From Acidobacteriota bacterium (GTDB taxonomy: Bacteria > Acidobacteriota > Thermoanaerobaculia > Gp7-AA8), in contig QHVT01000004.1 of NCBI GenBank assembly GCA_003223645.1, forward strand, positions 123,334 to 187,333: a stretch of 64,000 bases of DNA, in the 5' to 3' direction. The notes beneath the pieces are model-generated. The model had not been told where the DNA came from. It did not search any database and saw only the letters and a program-made list of their open reading frames with translations. Positions 14,982 through 26,267 of the stretch are shown here, one piece after another (the first letter of the stretch is position 1; the number at the start of each line of letters is the position of its first letter). Made by a program: the position numbers and the translations under genes.

Positions 14982-15079
14982 ATGAAGGCAGAAGGCAGAA
15001 GGCAGAAAGCAGAAGTGAGAAAGGCAGCGCGACTCGCCACTTCTTACTTCTGCCTTCTGCCCTCTGCCTTCTGCCTTCA
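14982..15079. repeat. Tandem-arm inverted repeat, GCAGAAG type
   Basis: Begins ATGAAGGC, with arms of 7-bp GCAGAAG/GCAGAAA units and their complement, ending at GCCTTCA. It lies between divergent genes (deoxynucleoside kinase and M16 peptidase), so it sits where promoters should be and cannot be only a terminator. Confidence 0.93.
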
Positions 15080-15107
15080 CCGGTTCGTGATAAAACTCGC
15101 GCCCCAC

Positions 15108-16361
15108 ATGCTGTCCCTTGAGCAATACACGTTAGATAACGGGCTGAAGGTCGTCCTCAACGAGGACCATTCCGCCCCTCTCGTCGCGATCAATCTCTGG
15201 TACCACGTCGGCTCGAAGAATGAGCGGCCCGGCCGCACGGGGTTCGCGCATCTCTTCGAGCACATGCTGTTCTCCGGCTCGGAGCACGTCGGCAACAACG
15301 AGCATTTCCGCTACGTGCAGTCGGTCGGCGGTGTGCTCAACGGCACGACGTTCTTCGATCGCACGAATTACTTCGAGACGCTTCCCTCCAACTATCTCGC
15401 CCTCGGCCTCTGGCTCGAGTCCGACCGGATGGGCTTTTTTCTCCCCGCGCTGACGCAGGAGAAGCTCGACATCCAGCGGGAAGTCGTGAAGGAGGAGCGG
15501 CGCCAGCGCTACGACAACGTGCCGTACGGCACGGCGTTCGAGCGTTTACTGCGTCTCGGCTATCCGCCCGACTACTCGTATCACTGGCCGACGATCGGCT
15601 CGATGGAAGACCTCGGCGCCGCATCGCTCGACGACATCCGCGCGTTCTTCAGCACCTGGTATCGCCCCGACAACTGCACGCTGACGATCGTCGGCGACTT
15701 CTCGACGTCCGAGGCGAGGACGCTCGTCGAACAATACTTCGGCGACATCGAGCCGGGACGCTCGTTCCCGCCGTTCGATCTCCAGCGCACGCCCGCGTCC
15801 CACGAAGTGCGCGAGACGTTCGCGTCGCCCATCCAGCTGCCGCGCATCTATCGCCTCTATCACCTGCCGAAGATGGGCGAGGCGGAGTGGGTGCACGCGG
15901 ACTTGCTGACGACGATCGTCGCGTCGGACAAAGCGAGCCGTCTCGATCGCGCGCTCGTGCACGAACAGCAAATCGCGCAGGACGTGGCGATGTACGTGCT
16001 GCCGACCGAGTCGACCGGGATCGTGATGCTGCAGGCGACGGCGCGCGAAGGCGTGCAGATCGACGAGATCGAAGCAGCCATCGACGCCGAAGTCGCGCGC
16101 ATCGCGCTCGACGGCGTCACCGAAGACGAGCTCACGCGCGCGAAGAACCGCGCGGAGATCGAGTTTGCGCATCAGATCGAAACATTCGACGCGCGCGCGG
16201 ACCTGATTGGAATGATGTCGACGTACTTCGGCGATCCGACGATGGTCGATCGCTGGCTCGATCCGTATCGCGCCGCGTCCGCGGACAACCTCGCGCACAT
16301 CGCCAGGAAGTACCTGATTCCCGAGAATCGAGTGACTAGCCTGTTTGTACCGGAGATATGA
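15108..16361 (+). CDS. M16 zinc peptidase, catalytic subunit
   Basis: A 417-residue insulinase/pitrilysin-family (M16B-like) peptidase. The inverted zinc motif HLFEHM (HxxEH) is at about residues 48-52, within GRTGFAHLFEHMLFSGSEH. The downstream zinc Glu lies in the region VVKEERRQRYDN. The second half-domain (PRIYRLYHLPKMGEAEW, ADLLTTIVASDKASRL) is complete. No signal peptide follows ATG 15108. The next gene encodes the non-catalytic partner, so the pair probably forms a heterodimer, as in mitochondrial processing peptidase and Sphingomonas A1 enzymes. Confidence 0.93.
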   Translation: MLSLEQYTLDNGLKVVLNEDHSAPLVAINLWYHVGSKNERPGRTGFAHLFEHMLFSGSEHVGNNEHFRYVQSVGGVLNGTTFFDRTNYFETLPSNYLALGLWLESDRMGFFLPALTQEKLDIQREVVKEERRQRYDNVPYGTAFERLLRLGYPPDYSYHWPTIGSMEDLGAASLDDIRAFFSTWYRPDNCTLTIVGDFSTSEARTLVEQYFGDIEPGRSFPPFDLQRTPASHEVRETFASPIQLPRIYRLYHLPKMGEAEWVHADLLTTIVASDKASRLDRALVHEQQIAQDVAMYVLPTESTGIVMLQATAREGVQIDEIEAAIDAEVARIALDGVTEDELTRAKNRAEIEFAHQIETFDARADLIGMMSTYFGDPTMVDRWLDPYRAASADNLAHIARKYLIPENRVTSLFVPEI

Positions 16362-16446
16362 AGGCAGAAGGCAGAAGGCAGAAAGCAGAAGGAAGAAGTG
16401 ATTCGTTTCTCACTTCTGCTTTCTGCCTTCTGCCTTCTGCCTTCAT
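16358..16446. repeat. Tandem-arm inverted repeat, GCAGAAG type
   Basis: Perfect terminal octamers ATGAAGGC and GCCTTCAT enclose arms of GCAGAAG/GCAGAAA units. Its first four bases contain the TGA stop of the upstream peptidase gene. It separates the two M16 subunit genes. Confidence 0.95.
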
Positions 16447-16455
16447 CTAACTGCT

Positions 16456-17829
16456 ATGCCCATCGACCGCACCTCCGCACCTTCGCCCGCGCCGCCGCGC
16501 CCGTATCACTTCCCGCACGTCACGCGGAAAACGCTGCCCAACGGATTGCGCGTGCTCGTCGCGGAGAACCACAACGCTCCGCTGCTGTCGCTGCGCGCGC
16601 TCGTGCGCTCCGGGGCGGATCACGACACGCTGGAGACCGCGGGACTCGCCTCGATCGTCGCCGACATGCTCGATGAAGGCGCGGGCTCGCGCGACGCGAT
16701 CCGGCTCGCCGAGGACGTCGGACTCCTCGGCGGCGCCCTCGGCACGGGCGCAGATTGGGACGCGTCCTACATCACTCTCGATGTGCTGAGCCGCAACGGC
16801 GTCGATGCGGCGGCGATTTTCGGCGACGTCACCGCGCGCGCGACGCTGCCCGCGGACGGACTCGAGCGCGTGCGCGCGGAGCGGCTCAACGAAATCCTCC
16901 AGCAGCGCAACGAGCCGGCGGCAATCGCCGGCAAGCGATTCGCGAATTTGTTGTACGGCACCGGCGCGTACGGCAACTCGATCATCGGCAACGCCGACAG
17001 CGTCTCGCGACTGACGCTCGATCACGTGCAGCGCTTTTATCGAGAGCACTACCTGCCGAACAACAGCGCGATCGTCGTCTCGGGCGACATCGACTCCAAT
17101 GATGCGCTGACGCTCGTCGAACGCGCCCTCGGCGACTGGGCGCGCGCCGAAGAACCGCCGCGACCGAACGTCGCCTCCCGCGCGATCGATCGCTCGCGCA
17201 TCTACGTCATCGATCGCCCGCAAGCCGTTCAGTCGGAGATCCGCGTCGGCCACATCGGCGTCGCGCGATCGTCCGAGGACTACTTCCCGCTGTCCGTGAT
17301 GAACGCCATCTTCGGCGGTGTCTTCAACTCGCGCATCAATCTCAACCTGCGCGAGCGCCACGGCTACACCTACGGAGCAAGATCGCAGTTCGCGTTCCGC
17401 CGGCAGGCCGGCCCCTTCGTTATCGCCGCGCCCGTGCGCAACGAAGTCACGCGCGAGTCAGTCGAAGAAATGCTCATCGAGCTCCGCCGCATCCGCACCG
17501 GCGACATCGAAGACCCCGAGCTCGACGACACGAAGTCCTACCTGATGGGCGTCTTCCCCGCGACGGTGCAAACGGCGTCCGACATCGCCAGCCGCCTCGT
17601 CGACATGGAACTGTACGGACTCCCCGAGGACTACTTCGACCGCTACCGCGAGAACATCGCCGCGGTATCGAAAGACGACATCGCGCGCGTCGCGAACAAA
17701 TACCTCGACCCCGATCGAGTGCTGATCGTGATCGTCGGCAACGCACAGGAAATCCGCGAGCCGTTAGGCGCGCTGGGGTTGCCGCTGCACGAGCTGGATA
17801 TCGAGGGGAATCAGTTAGCGGTGGGGTGA
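16456..17829 (+). CDS. M16 peptidase, non-catalytic partner subunit
   Basis: 457 residues with the M16 fold. The zinc motif is lost: where HxxEH is expected the sequence reads ASIVADMLDEG. The substrate-clamping Arg-Tyr pair of the other half is kept in LRERHGYTYGARS (about residues 300-312), the usual division of labour in two-subunit M16 enzymes. NGLRVLVAENHNAP near residue 30 and NAIFGGVFNSRINL are family-typical. It lies downstream of the catalytic subunit gene, separated by a repeat, and ends against another palindrome. Confidence 0.92.
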   Translation: MPIDRTSAPSPAPPRPYHFPHVTRKTLPNGLRVLVAENHNAPLLSLRALVRSGADHDTLETAGLASIVADMLDEGAGSRDAIRLAEDVGLLGGALGTGADWDASYITLDVLSRNGVDAAAIFGDVTARATLPADGLERVRAERLNEILQQRNEPAAIAGKRFANLLYGTGAYGNSIIGNADSVSRLTLDHVQRFYREHYLPNNSAIVVSGDIDSNDALTLVERALGDWARAEEPPRPNVASRAIDRSRIYVIDRPQAVQSEIRVGHIGVARSSEDYFPLSVMNAIFGGVFNSRINLNLRERHGYTYGARSQFAFRRQAGPFVIAAPVRNEVTRESVEEMLIELRRIRTGDIEDPELDDTKSYLMGVFPATVQTASDIASRLVDMELYGLPEDYFDRYRENIAAVSKDDIARVANKYLDPDRVLIVIVGNAQEIREPLGALGLPLHELDIEGNQLAVG

Positions 17830-17831
17830 AC

Positions 17832-17892
17832 CCGAGGAGAGCGGGCATCCTGCCTGCCTCCGGGGGGCGGGCGGGACGCCCGCTCTCCTCGG
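17832..17892. repeat. Palindromic element, family 1 (GAGAGCGGGC type)
   Basis: A 61-bp copy with ends CCGAGGAGAGCGGGC and GCCCGCTCTCCTCGG. It exactly fills the convergent gap between the M16 partner gene (stop at 17829) and the MbtH-domain gene (stop at 17893). Confidence 0.95.
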
Positions 17893-18498
17893 TTACGGCC
17901 CGCCCCCGCTCGTGTTGGGACGCATGTCGGTCCAGATCTCCTCGATCCTGGCCAGGCATTCTTCCTTCGGGCCGCTGAAACCGTAGTCGTTCCAGCCGGG
18001 CGCGTTTTCGCGATCCGCGGGCCAAATCGAGTACTGCCCTTCGTGATTGACGACGATTTTGTAGATCGCGGTGTCTTCGGTCATGACGCGTCGTTCTCCC
18101 TCTCTCGGTTTCGCCGCAACCACGGTAACCGCGGCGATGGTCTGCAACAGGAGCAGCATCATCGAGACGCCGTGCAGAGCGCCGAATCGTTTGCGCAGTG
18201 GATCGGAGCGATCGAGCTCGGAGATCGGCGTGATCGACTGTCTGCGGATCGCGCGAATGCGCAGATCGGCCAGCGACTGCGCGGCCGCGATGATGATGGC
18301 GATGAATACGACGATCAATACGAGCTTGCGTGCGTGACGCAGCTCGAGCGCGAAGAGCGCCAGCGGCGCGCCGAGGGCGATGTAGTGCCAGCGCGCGAGC
18401 ATCGCGCCGACCACGTCCGCGGCGACGGTGGCGTTCGGCGAGGAGCGGAACGCGGCTGACGCGGCGAGCATGAGGAACACCGCGCTGCCGAGCCACAC
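17893..18498 (-). CDS. DUF4149-like membrane domain joined in frame to an MbtH-like domain
   Basis: The first 137 or so residues are a four-helix membrane domain beginning VWLGSAVFLMLAASAAF, like DUF4149 proteins. The last 63 residues are an MbtH-like domain (VNHEGQYSIWPADRE, WNDYGFSGPKEECLARI, WTDMRP). MbtH proteins are small activators of NRPS adenylation domains. An internal ATG at 18084 with GAGAGAGGGAGAA upstream could start a free-standing MbtH of normal size, so this may be two nested products rather than one fusion. The GTG at 18498 lies 8 nt after the mtnA stop. No NRPS is in the window. Confidence 0.78.
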   Translation of the reverse strand: MWLGSAVFLMLAASAAFRSSPNATVAADVVGAMLARWHYIALGAPLALFALELRHARKLVLIVVFIAIIIAAAQSLADLRIRAIRRQSITPISELDRSDPLRKRFGALHGVSMMLLLLQTIAAVTVVAAKPREGERRVMTEDTAIYKIVVNHEGQYSIWPADRENAPGWNDYGFSGPKEECLARIEEIWTDMRPNTSGGGP

Positions 18499-18506
18499 CG
18501 CGGCGA

Positions 18507-19505
<999 letters not shown>

Positions 19506-19511
19506 GTCGAT

Positions 19512-19517
19512 ATACTA
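19512..19517 (-). promoter_or_regulatory. Possible -10 element of leaderless mtnA
   Basis: On the minus strand TAGTAT lies 6 nt before the GTG of mtnA, the spacing expected if transcription starts at the start codon. No Shine-Dalgarno sequence is present. An overlapping TATACT on the plus strand could serve gapA, in which case the gapA leader would contain the 19521-19594 repeat. Confidence 0.4.
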
Positions 19518-19520
19518 ACG

Positions 19521-19594
19521 ATGGCGGATGGCAGATGGCAGATGGCGAGCAACACGCTTCTGCCATTCGCCATCTGCCATCTGCCATCCGCCAT
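19521..19594. repeat. Tandem-arm inverted repeat, GGCAGAT type
   Basis: Ends ATGGCGGATGG and CCATCCGCCAT. Each arm holds three or four 7-bp units GGCAGAT or ATCTGCC around the spacer AACACGCTTC. It lies between divergent mtnA and gapA, 17 nt upstream of the gapA ribosome-binding region, so it is probably transcribed in the gapA leader. Relative at 2100-2170. Confidence 0.95.
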
Positions 19595-19617
19595 CTGTTT
19601 CCAGGAGGTCTGCTGCC

Positions 19618-20658
19618 ATGGTGAAAGTCGGTGTCAACGGTTTCGGTCGCATCGGGCGCAACGTGTTGCGCGCGGCGCTGGAACGGAAAGACCTCGACAT
19701 CGAGTTCGTCGCCGTCAACGATCTCACCGGCGCGGAGACGCTCGCCTACCTTTTGAAATACGACTCCGTGCATCGCACGATCCCGAACACGGTCAGGCAC
19801 GGCGCGAACAGCATCGTCATCGACGGCAAAGAGCTGCGCGTGTTTTCGTCTCCCGATCCCGCCGACATTCCGTGGGACGAGCTGGGCGTGGAGATCGTCG
19901 TCGAGTCCTCGGGCCGCTTCACCGACAAGGCGAAAGCGGAGCGGCATCTGAAGAAAACGGTCGAGACGGTCGTGATCTCCGCGCCGTCGAAAGACGCGGA
20001 CGCGACGTTCTGCATCGGCGTGAACGAGAACGACTACGACCCGGCCAAGCACAAGATCATCTCGAACGCGTCGTGCACGACGAACTGCCTCGCGCCGGTT
20101 GCGAAGATCCTGCACAACAAGTTCGGCATCACGATGGGGATCATGACGACCGTGCATTCGTACACGAACGATCAGGAGATCCTCGACCTGCCGCACAAAG
20201 ACCTGCGGCGCGGACGCGCGGCCGCGCTGTCGATGATCCCGACGACGACCGGGGCGGCGAAGGCCGTCGGCCTCGTGCTGCCGGAGCTGAAAGGAAAATT
20301 CGACGGCATCTCCGTCCGCGTGCCGACGCCGAACGTCTCGCTCGTCGACCTCACGTTCCACACCGAGAAGCCAACGAACGAGGACGAGATCAATCAGACG
20401 ATCCGCGACGCGGCGACCGGCGAGCTGAAAGGAATTCTCGATTACTCCGACGAACAGCTCGTCTCCGTCGACTTCAATCACAACCCGCACTCGTCGATCC
20501 TCGACACGACCTTCACGCGGTCGGTCGACCCGCACATGCACAAGATCCTGGCGTGGTACGACAACGAGTGGGGCTATTCGAATCGCATCATTGATTTGAT
20601 CGCGCACGTCGCACGTGTGAAGTCGGAATCCCTTGCTGCGAGAGAATCGGCGCGATGA
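19618..20658 (+). CDS. gapA: Type I glyceraldehyde-3-phosphate dehydrogenase
   Basis: Converts glyceraldehyde-3-phosphate to 1,3-bisphosphoglycerate with NAD(P). 346 residues: the Rossmann start VGVNGFGRIGRNVLRAAL, the catalytic Cys in SNASCTTNCLAPVAKIL (about residue 155), HSYTNDQ, and the C-terminal WYDNEWGYSNRIIDL. AGGAGGT lies 7-8 nt before the ATG, one of the strongest ribosome-binding sites in the window. It overlaps pgk by 4 nt (ATGA), so the two glycolytic enzymes are translationally coupled. Confidence 0.98.
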   Translation: MVKVGVNGFGRIGRNVLRAALERKDLDIEFVAVNDLTGAETLAYLLKYDSVHRTIPNTVRHGANSIVIDGKELRVFSSPDPADIPWDELGVEIVVESSGRFTDKAKAERHLKKTVETVVISAPSKDADATFCIGVNENDYDPAKHKIISNASCTTNCLAPVAKILHNKFGITMGIMTTVHSYTNDQEILDLPHKDLRRGRAAALSMIPTTTGAAKAVGLVLPELKGKFDGISVRVPTPNVSLVDLTFHTEKPTNEDEINQTIRDAATGELKGILDYSDEQLVSVDFNHNPHSSILDTTFTRSVDPHMHKILAWYDNEWGYSNRIIDLIAHVARVKSESLAARESAR

Positions 20659-21815
20659 TCGAGATCCGAACGCTCGATCAACTCTCGATTCCATCCGGTG
20701 CGCGCGTGTTCTATCGCGTCGACTACAACGTGCCGCTCGAAGGCACGCGCATCACCGACGCCACGCGCATCGAGGAGACGCTGCCGACGATTCGCATGCT
20801 GCGCGATCGCGGCGCCGCGCTCGTCCTGGCTTCGCATCTCGGACGTCCGAAAGGCGAGCGCAAGTCGAAGTACTCGCTCGCGCCCGTCCGCGAGAAGCTC
20901 GCCGAACTGCTCGGCGCGGATGTGCAGTGGGCCGACGACTGCGTCGGCGTCGACACGTCGCAGCTCAAGGCCGGCGAGTTGATGCTGCTCGAGAACCTTC
21001 GCTTCCACGCGGGCGAGGAAAAGAACGACGCGCAATTCGCATCCGAGCTGCGCAAGCTCGCCGACTTCTACGTCAACGACGCCTTCGGCGCGTGCCATCG
21101 CGCGCACGCATCGATCGACGCACTGCCGCGTCTCTTTCCGAACGATCACACCGCCGGCGGCCTGCTGCTCGCGAAAGAGATCGAGTTTCTGCAGAAGATC
21201 ACCAACGTTTCCGAGCGTCCGTTCGTCGCGCTCCTCGGCGGCGCGAAGATCGCCGGTAAGATCGAGCCGCTCGAAGCGCTCGTCAAACTCGCCGACAAAG
21301 TGCTGATCGGCGGCGGCATGGCCAACACGTTCCTCGCCGCGCGCGGCATCGCGATGGGCGGCTCGCTCGTCGATACCGACTCGATCGAAGTCGCGAATCG
21401 AATCACGAATGTCGTTCTCCCCGACGATCTCGTCGTCGCCGACTCGCTCGATGCGCCGGCGAACATCGAAGTCGTCGACGTCGGCAACGGTCTTTCCGAA
21501 AATCAAAAAGCGTTCGATATCGGGCCGAAAACCGTCGCGCGCTACGCGGACGAGTTGAAAACCGCGAAGATCGTTTTCTGGAACGGACCGATGGGCGTGT
21601 TCGAGCGCGAGCAGTTCGCGAAAGGCACGATCGCGATGGCGCGCGCCGTCGCGGAAGCGGACGCGATCACGGTCGTCGGCGGCGGCGAGTCGGTCGAGGC
21701 CGTCAAAGCGTCGGGCTTCGCCGATCGCATCACGCACATCTCCACCGGCGGCGGCGCGTCGCTGGAGTTCATCTCGGGCGCTACACTGCCGGGTGTGGAG
21801 GTTCTCCGTGCGTAG
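20655..21815 (+). CDS. pgk: Phosphoglycerate kinase
   Basis: Transfers phosphate from 1,3-bisphosphoglycerate to ADP. The 386-residue protein has YRVDYNVPLEGTRITDATRI, LASHLGRPKG, LLENLRFHAGEEKND, FVNDAFGACHRAHAS-like YVNDAFGACHRAHAS, ALLGGAKIAGKIE, FWNGPMGVFE and the nucleotide-binding VVGGGESVEAV and STGGGASLEF. It is slightly shorter than average and complete. Coupled to gapA. Its 3' flank carries nested palindromes. Confidence 0.98.
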   Translation: MIEIRTLDQLSIPSGARVFYRVDYNVPLEGTRITDATRIEETLPTIRMLRDRGAALVLASHLGRPKGERKSKYSLAPVREKLAELLGADVQWADDCVGVDTSQLKAGELMLLENLRFHAGEEKNDAQFASELRKLADFYVNDAFGACHRAHASIDALPRLFPNDHTAGGLLLAKEIEFLQKITNVSERPFVALLGGAKIAGKIEPLEALVKLADKVLIGGGMANTFLAARGIAMGGSLVDTDSIEVANRITNVVLPDDLVVADSLDAPANIEVVDVGNGLSENQKAFDIGPKTVARYADELKTAKIVFWNGPMGVFEREQFAKGTIAMARAVAEADAITVVGGGESVEAVKASGFADRITHISTGGGASLEFISGATLPGVEVLRA

Positions 21816-21823
21816 TGGCTCGA

Positions 21824-21923
21824 CCCCTCACCCGGCACGCCGAGGAGAGCGGGCATCCTGCCCGCCTCCGGGGGGGCGGGCGGGACGCCCGGGGGAGAAG
21901 GTGCCCGAAGGGCGGATGAGGGG
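21824..21923. repeat. Nested palindrome: outer CCCCTCACCCGG element enclosing a family 1 element
   Basis: The outer arms CCCCTCACCCGG and CCGAAGGGCGGATGAGGGG (partly complementary) enclose a family 1 copy at 21841-21890, whose distal arm is cut short. The outer right end (GAGGGG) lies 4 nt before the ATG of the CYTH gene and forms its ribosome-binding site. A fuller version of the same nesting is at 56763-57033. Confidence 0.85.
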
Positions 21924-21926
21924 CTG

Positions 21927-22493
21927 ATGGCGCAGGAAATCGAGGTCAAGTTCGCTCTCCGCGACCGGAACGCGCTCGTGCACAAGCTCGACGAGATCGG
22001 CGCGCAGCGCCTCTATCCCGAAACGTTCGAGGACAACATCGTGCTCGACAAACGCGGGGAGCTGCGCACGCGCGGATCGATGCTGCGGGTGCGGAAGTTC
22101 GGGCGTTACGCGCTGGCGACGTACAAGGGTCCGGTCTCGTACGAGGGCAACGTGAAGTCGCGCGAAGAAGTGCAGACCGGCGTCGAGTCGTTCGAGCTCG
22201 CCATCAAAATCTTCGACGCGCTCGGATTCAAGCCGACCTTTCGCTATCAGAAGTTCCGCGAGGTCTGGCGCGTGCGCGACGTCGAAGTCGTCATCGACCG
22301 CACGCCGATCGGCCACTACTTCGAGATCGAAGGCGCGATCGACGTGATTCGCTCGCTGGCCGACGAGCTGGGGATGGACATGGACCACGCGATCCGGCAG
22401 AGCTACGCCGACCTCTACAAACAGGCGCGGCGCACGCGCGGCGATCTGCCGGAGCACATGGTGTTTCCGCCGGAGCAACTGCCGGTGCCATGA
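21927..22493 (+). CDS. CYTH-domain phosphohydrolase/cyclase (CyaB-like)
   Basis: A 188-residue single-domain CYTH protein. The defining EIEVK (ExExK) motif is at residues 4-8. The tunnel-lining charged residues appear in MLRVRKFG, YALATYKGP, VKSREEVQ, YQKFREVWR, VVIDRTPIGHYFEIEG. Members are class IV adenylate cyclases, thiamine triphosphatases or inorganic tripolyphosphatases; activity cannot be chosen from sequence. GAGGGG, part of the upstream repeat, is its Shine-Dalgarno. It is followed by a nucleotidyltransferase gene after a short tandem-arm repeat. Confidence 0.88.
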   Translation: MAQEIEVKFALRDRNALVHKLDEIGAQRLYPETFEDNIVLDKRGELRTRGSMLRVRKFGRYALATYKGPVSYEGNVKSREEVQTGVESFELAIKIFDALGFKPTFRYQKFREVWRVRDVEVVIDRTPIGHYFEIEGAIDVIRSLADELGMDMDHAIRQSYADLYKQARRTRGDLPEHMVFPPEQLPVP

Positions 22494-22496
22494 GGG

Positions 22497-22561
22497 GTTG
22501 CGCAGTTACGCGGTCGCGCGGCAAACCACCGAGCGACTGCGCAAACGCGTAACCGCGCAAC
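22497..22561. repeat. Tandem-arm inverted repeat, GTTGCGCAG/CGCGCAAC type
   Basis: Ends GTTGCGC and GCGCAAC, with inner GTTACGCGG against CGCGTAAC. It fills the gap between the CYTH and nucleotidyltransferase genes. Related to the CCGCGCAA array at 51893-51984, which shares the GCAGTTACGCGGTCGC start. Confidence 0.85.
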
Positions 22562-22564
22562 TGA

Positions 22565-23599
22565 ATGATGAAGGCGATGATCCTCGCGGCGGGCTACGGC
22601 ACGCGCTTCAGGCCCGTGACGTACACGCTGCCGAAACCGCTCGTGCCGCTCTGCAACCGGCCGCTGATCGGGTGGGCGGTGGAGTCGCTGCTCGTCGCCG
22701 GCATCCGCGATCTGATCGTGAACGTGCATCATCTCGCGGAGGCGATCGAAGGGCATCTGCGCGCGCACTACCTCGCGCGCGCCGAGATCGCGTTCTCGTT
22801 CGAAAAGGAAATCCTCGGCACCGGCGGCGGCGTGCGCCGCGTGCGCGCGCAACTCGAGCCCGGGCAGGACTTCCTGCTCGTCAACGGCGATACCGTGCAG
22901 TTTCCGCCCTACGAGGAATTGATCGCGGCGCGACGCGCACACGACTCGCTCGCCGCGCTCACACTGCGCCATCCGCCGGAGAACGATCGCTTCACCGCGG
23001 TGTGGCTCGAGAATGGATTCATCACCCGGTTCGGCAGAGGCCCCGGCCAAAGCACGGCTGAGCCGTTGATGTTCTCCGGCTCGCACGCGATCAGCTCGAA
23101 GATTTTTCAGTACCTGCCGGACAAAGAATTCTCCGGCATCGTCGACGAGGTCTACCAGCCGCTCCTCAACGCGAAACGCGAGACGATCGCCGCGGTCGTG
23201 AGCGACGGCCTCTGGTTCGACATCGGCACGCCGCAGCGTTACCTCTCCGCATCGCGCACGCTGCTCGACGCGATCGTGCGCGGCGACGTGCCGCCGCCCG
23301 CCGACTCGCGCGTGCGCGGCGACTCGCTCGTCGATCGCAGCTCCGCCGCCGGCGGAACGCTCGTCCGCTCGACCATCGGCGCGCGCAGCGTCGTGCGCGG
23401 CGAACTGCACGACACGAACGTGTGGGACGACTGCGCGATCGGCGGCAACGCGCGCCTCGAGCGCTGCATCGTTGCGCACGGCGTCGAGCTCTCCGGCCAC
23501 ATCGAATTGCAGGACGCGCTCGTCTGCTGCGACCATCCGGCGATCCCGCAAGACCCGATGTACGAGCGGCGCGAAGGCCTCGTGATCGTGCGCGTATAG
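22565..23599 (+). CDS. Sugar-1-phosphate nucleotidyltransferase with C-terminal beta-helix
   Basis: A 344-residue NTP_transferase protein. The signature GYGTRFRPVTYTLPKPLVP (about residues 9-27) binds NTP, NGDT provides the metal-binding Asp, and the GLWFDIGTPQRYL segment closes the catalytic domain at about residue 220. The remaining 100 residues form a left-handed beta-helix (SSAAGGTLVRSTIGARSVVRG, VWDDCAIGGNARLERCIVAHGV). Similar to mannose-1-phosphate guanylyltransferases and glucose-1-phosphate thymidylyl/uridylyltransferases; the base and sugar are not certain. It could supply NDP-sugars to the glycosyltransferases in the window. Confidence 0.9.
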   Translation: MMKAMILAAGYGTRFRPVTYTLPKPLVPLCNRPLIGWAVESLLVAGIRDLIVNVHHLAEAIEGHLRAHYLARAEIAFSFEKEILGTGGGVRRVRAQLEPGQDFLLVNGDTVQFPPYEELIAARRAHDSLAALTLRHPPENDRFTAVWLENGFITRFGRGPGQSTAEPLMFSGSHAISSKIFQYLPDKEFSGIVDEVYQPLLNAKRETIAAVVSDGLWFDIGTPQRYLSASRTLLDAIVRGDVPPPADSRVRGDSLVDRSSAAGGTLVRSTIGARSVVRGELHDTNVWDDCAIGGNARLERCIVAHGVELSGHIELQDALVCCDHPAIPQDPMYERREGLVIVRV

Positions 23600-24103
23600 C
23601 CTCCAAGCCACCAAGCCTCCTGGCCTCCTGGTCCTCACCGCCTGGTAGATCGATTTAATGGACCATGGTCCCGATTTGATCGAGCATGGTGTTGATTTGA
23701 TGGACCACGGTGTTGATTTGATGAACCACGGTGTTGATTTGACGGACCATGGTGTTGATTTGATGGACCCGTAGTGATGATTTGATGGACCCACGTGTTG
23801 ACTGGATAGACCACTAGTGATGATTTGATGGACCACGGTGTTGATTTGACGGACCATGGTGTTGATTTGATGGACCAGTAGTGATGATTTGATGGACCCA
23901 CGTGTGGATTGGATAGACCACTAGTGATGATTTGATGGACCCACGTGTTGATTGGATATACCACTAGTGATGATTTGATGGCTCACGTGTTGATTGGATA
24001 GACCACCAGTCGTGATTTGATGGACCACGGTGTTAAATGGACCACGGTGTTAATTGAATAGACCATCAGTCGTGATTTGATGGAGGCTGGGAGGCTCGGA
24101 GGC
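23599..24103. repeat. Minisatellite of about twenty 21-22 bp units within inverted-repeat arms
   Basis: From about 23651 to 24084 the DNA is a tandem array of units such as GATTTGATGGACCACGGTG plus TT, alternating with variants ending CCACGTGTT and CCACTAGTGAT (often starting GATTGGATAGACC). In the second half the variants alternate to give a 43-bp higher-order period. The array is more AT-rich than its surroundings. It is framed by complementary arms: GCCTCCAAGCCACC... at 23599-23631 and GGAGGCTGGGAGGCTCGGAGG at 24082-24103. No spacers are unique, so it is not CRISPR. No convincing gene lies in this 529-bp stretch. Confidence 0.92.
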
Positions 24104-24112
24104 CGGCTCCGT

Positions 24113-24118
24113 TAGAAT
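24113..24118 (+). promoter_or_regulatory. Possible -10 element of the histidine kinase gene
   Basis: TAGAAT ends 10 nt before the ATG at 24129. No Shine-Dalgarno is present in the intervening CAGCATCCCC, suggesting a leaderless or near-leaderless message. No clear -35. Confidence 0.4.
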
Positions 24119-24128
24119 CAGCATCCCC

Positions 24129-26267
<2,139 letters not shown>

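Noticed and set aside
23635-24010. Open frames through the minisatellite on the minus strand (Ser/His/Pro/Trp-rich)
   Set aside because: Unit length alternates between 21 and 22 bp, so the frame shifts within the array; no start signal or conserved domain.
23651-24084. Possible CRISPR array
   Set aside because: Units are contiguous 21-22 bp variants without unique spacers, and no cas genes are near; it is a minisatellite.
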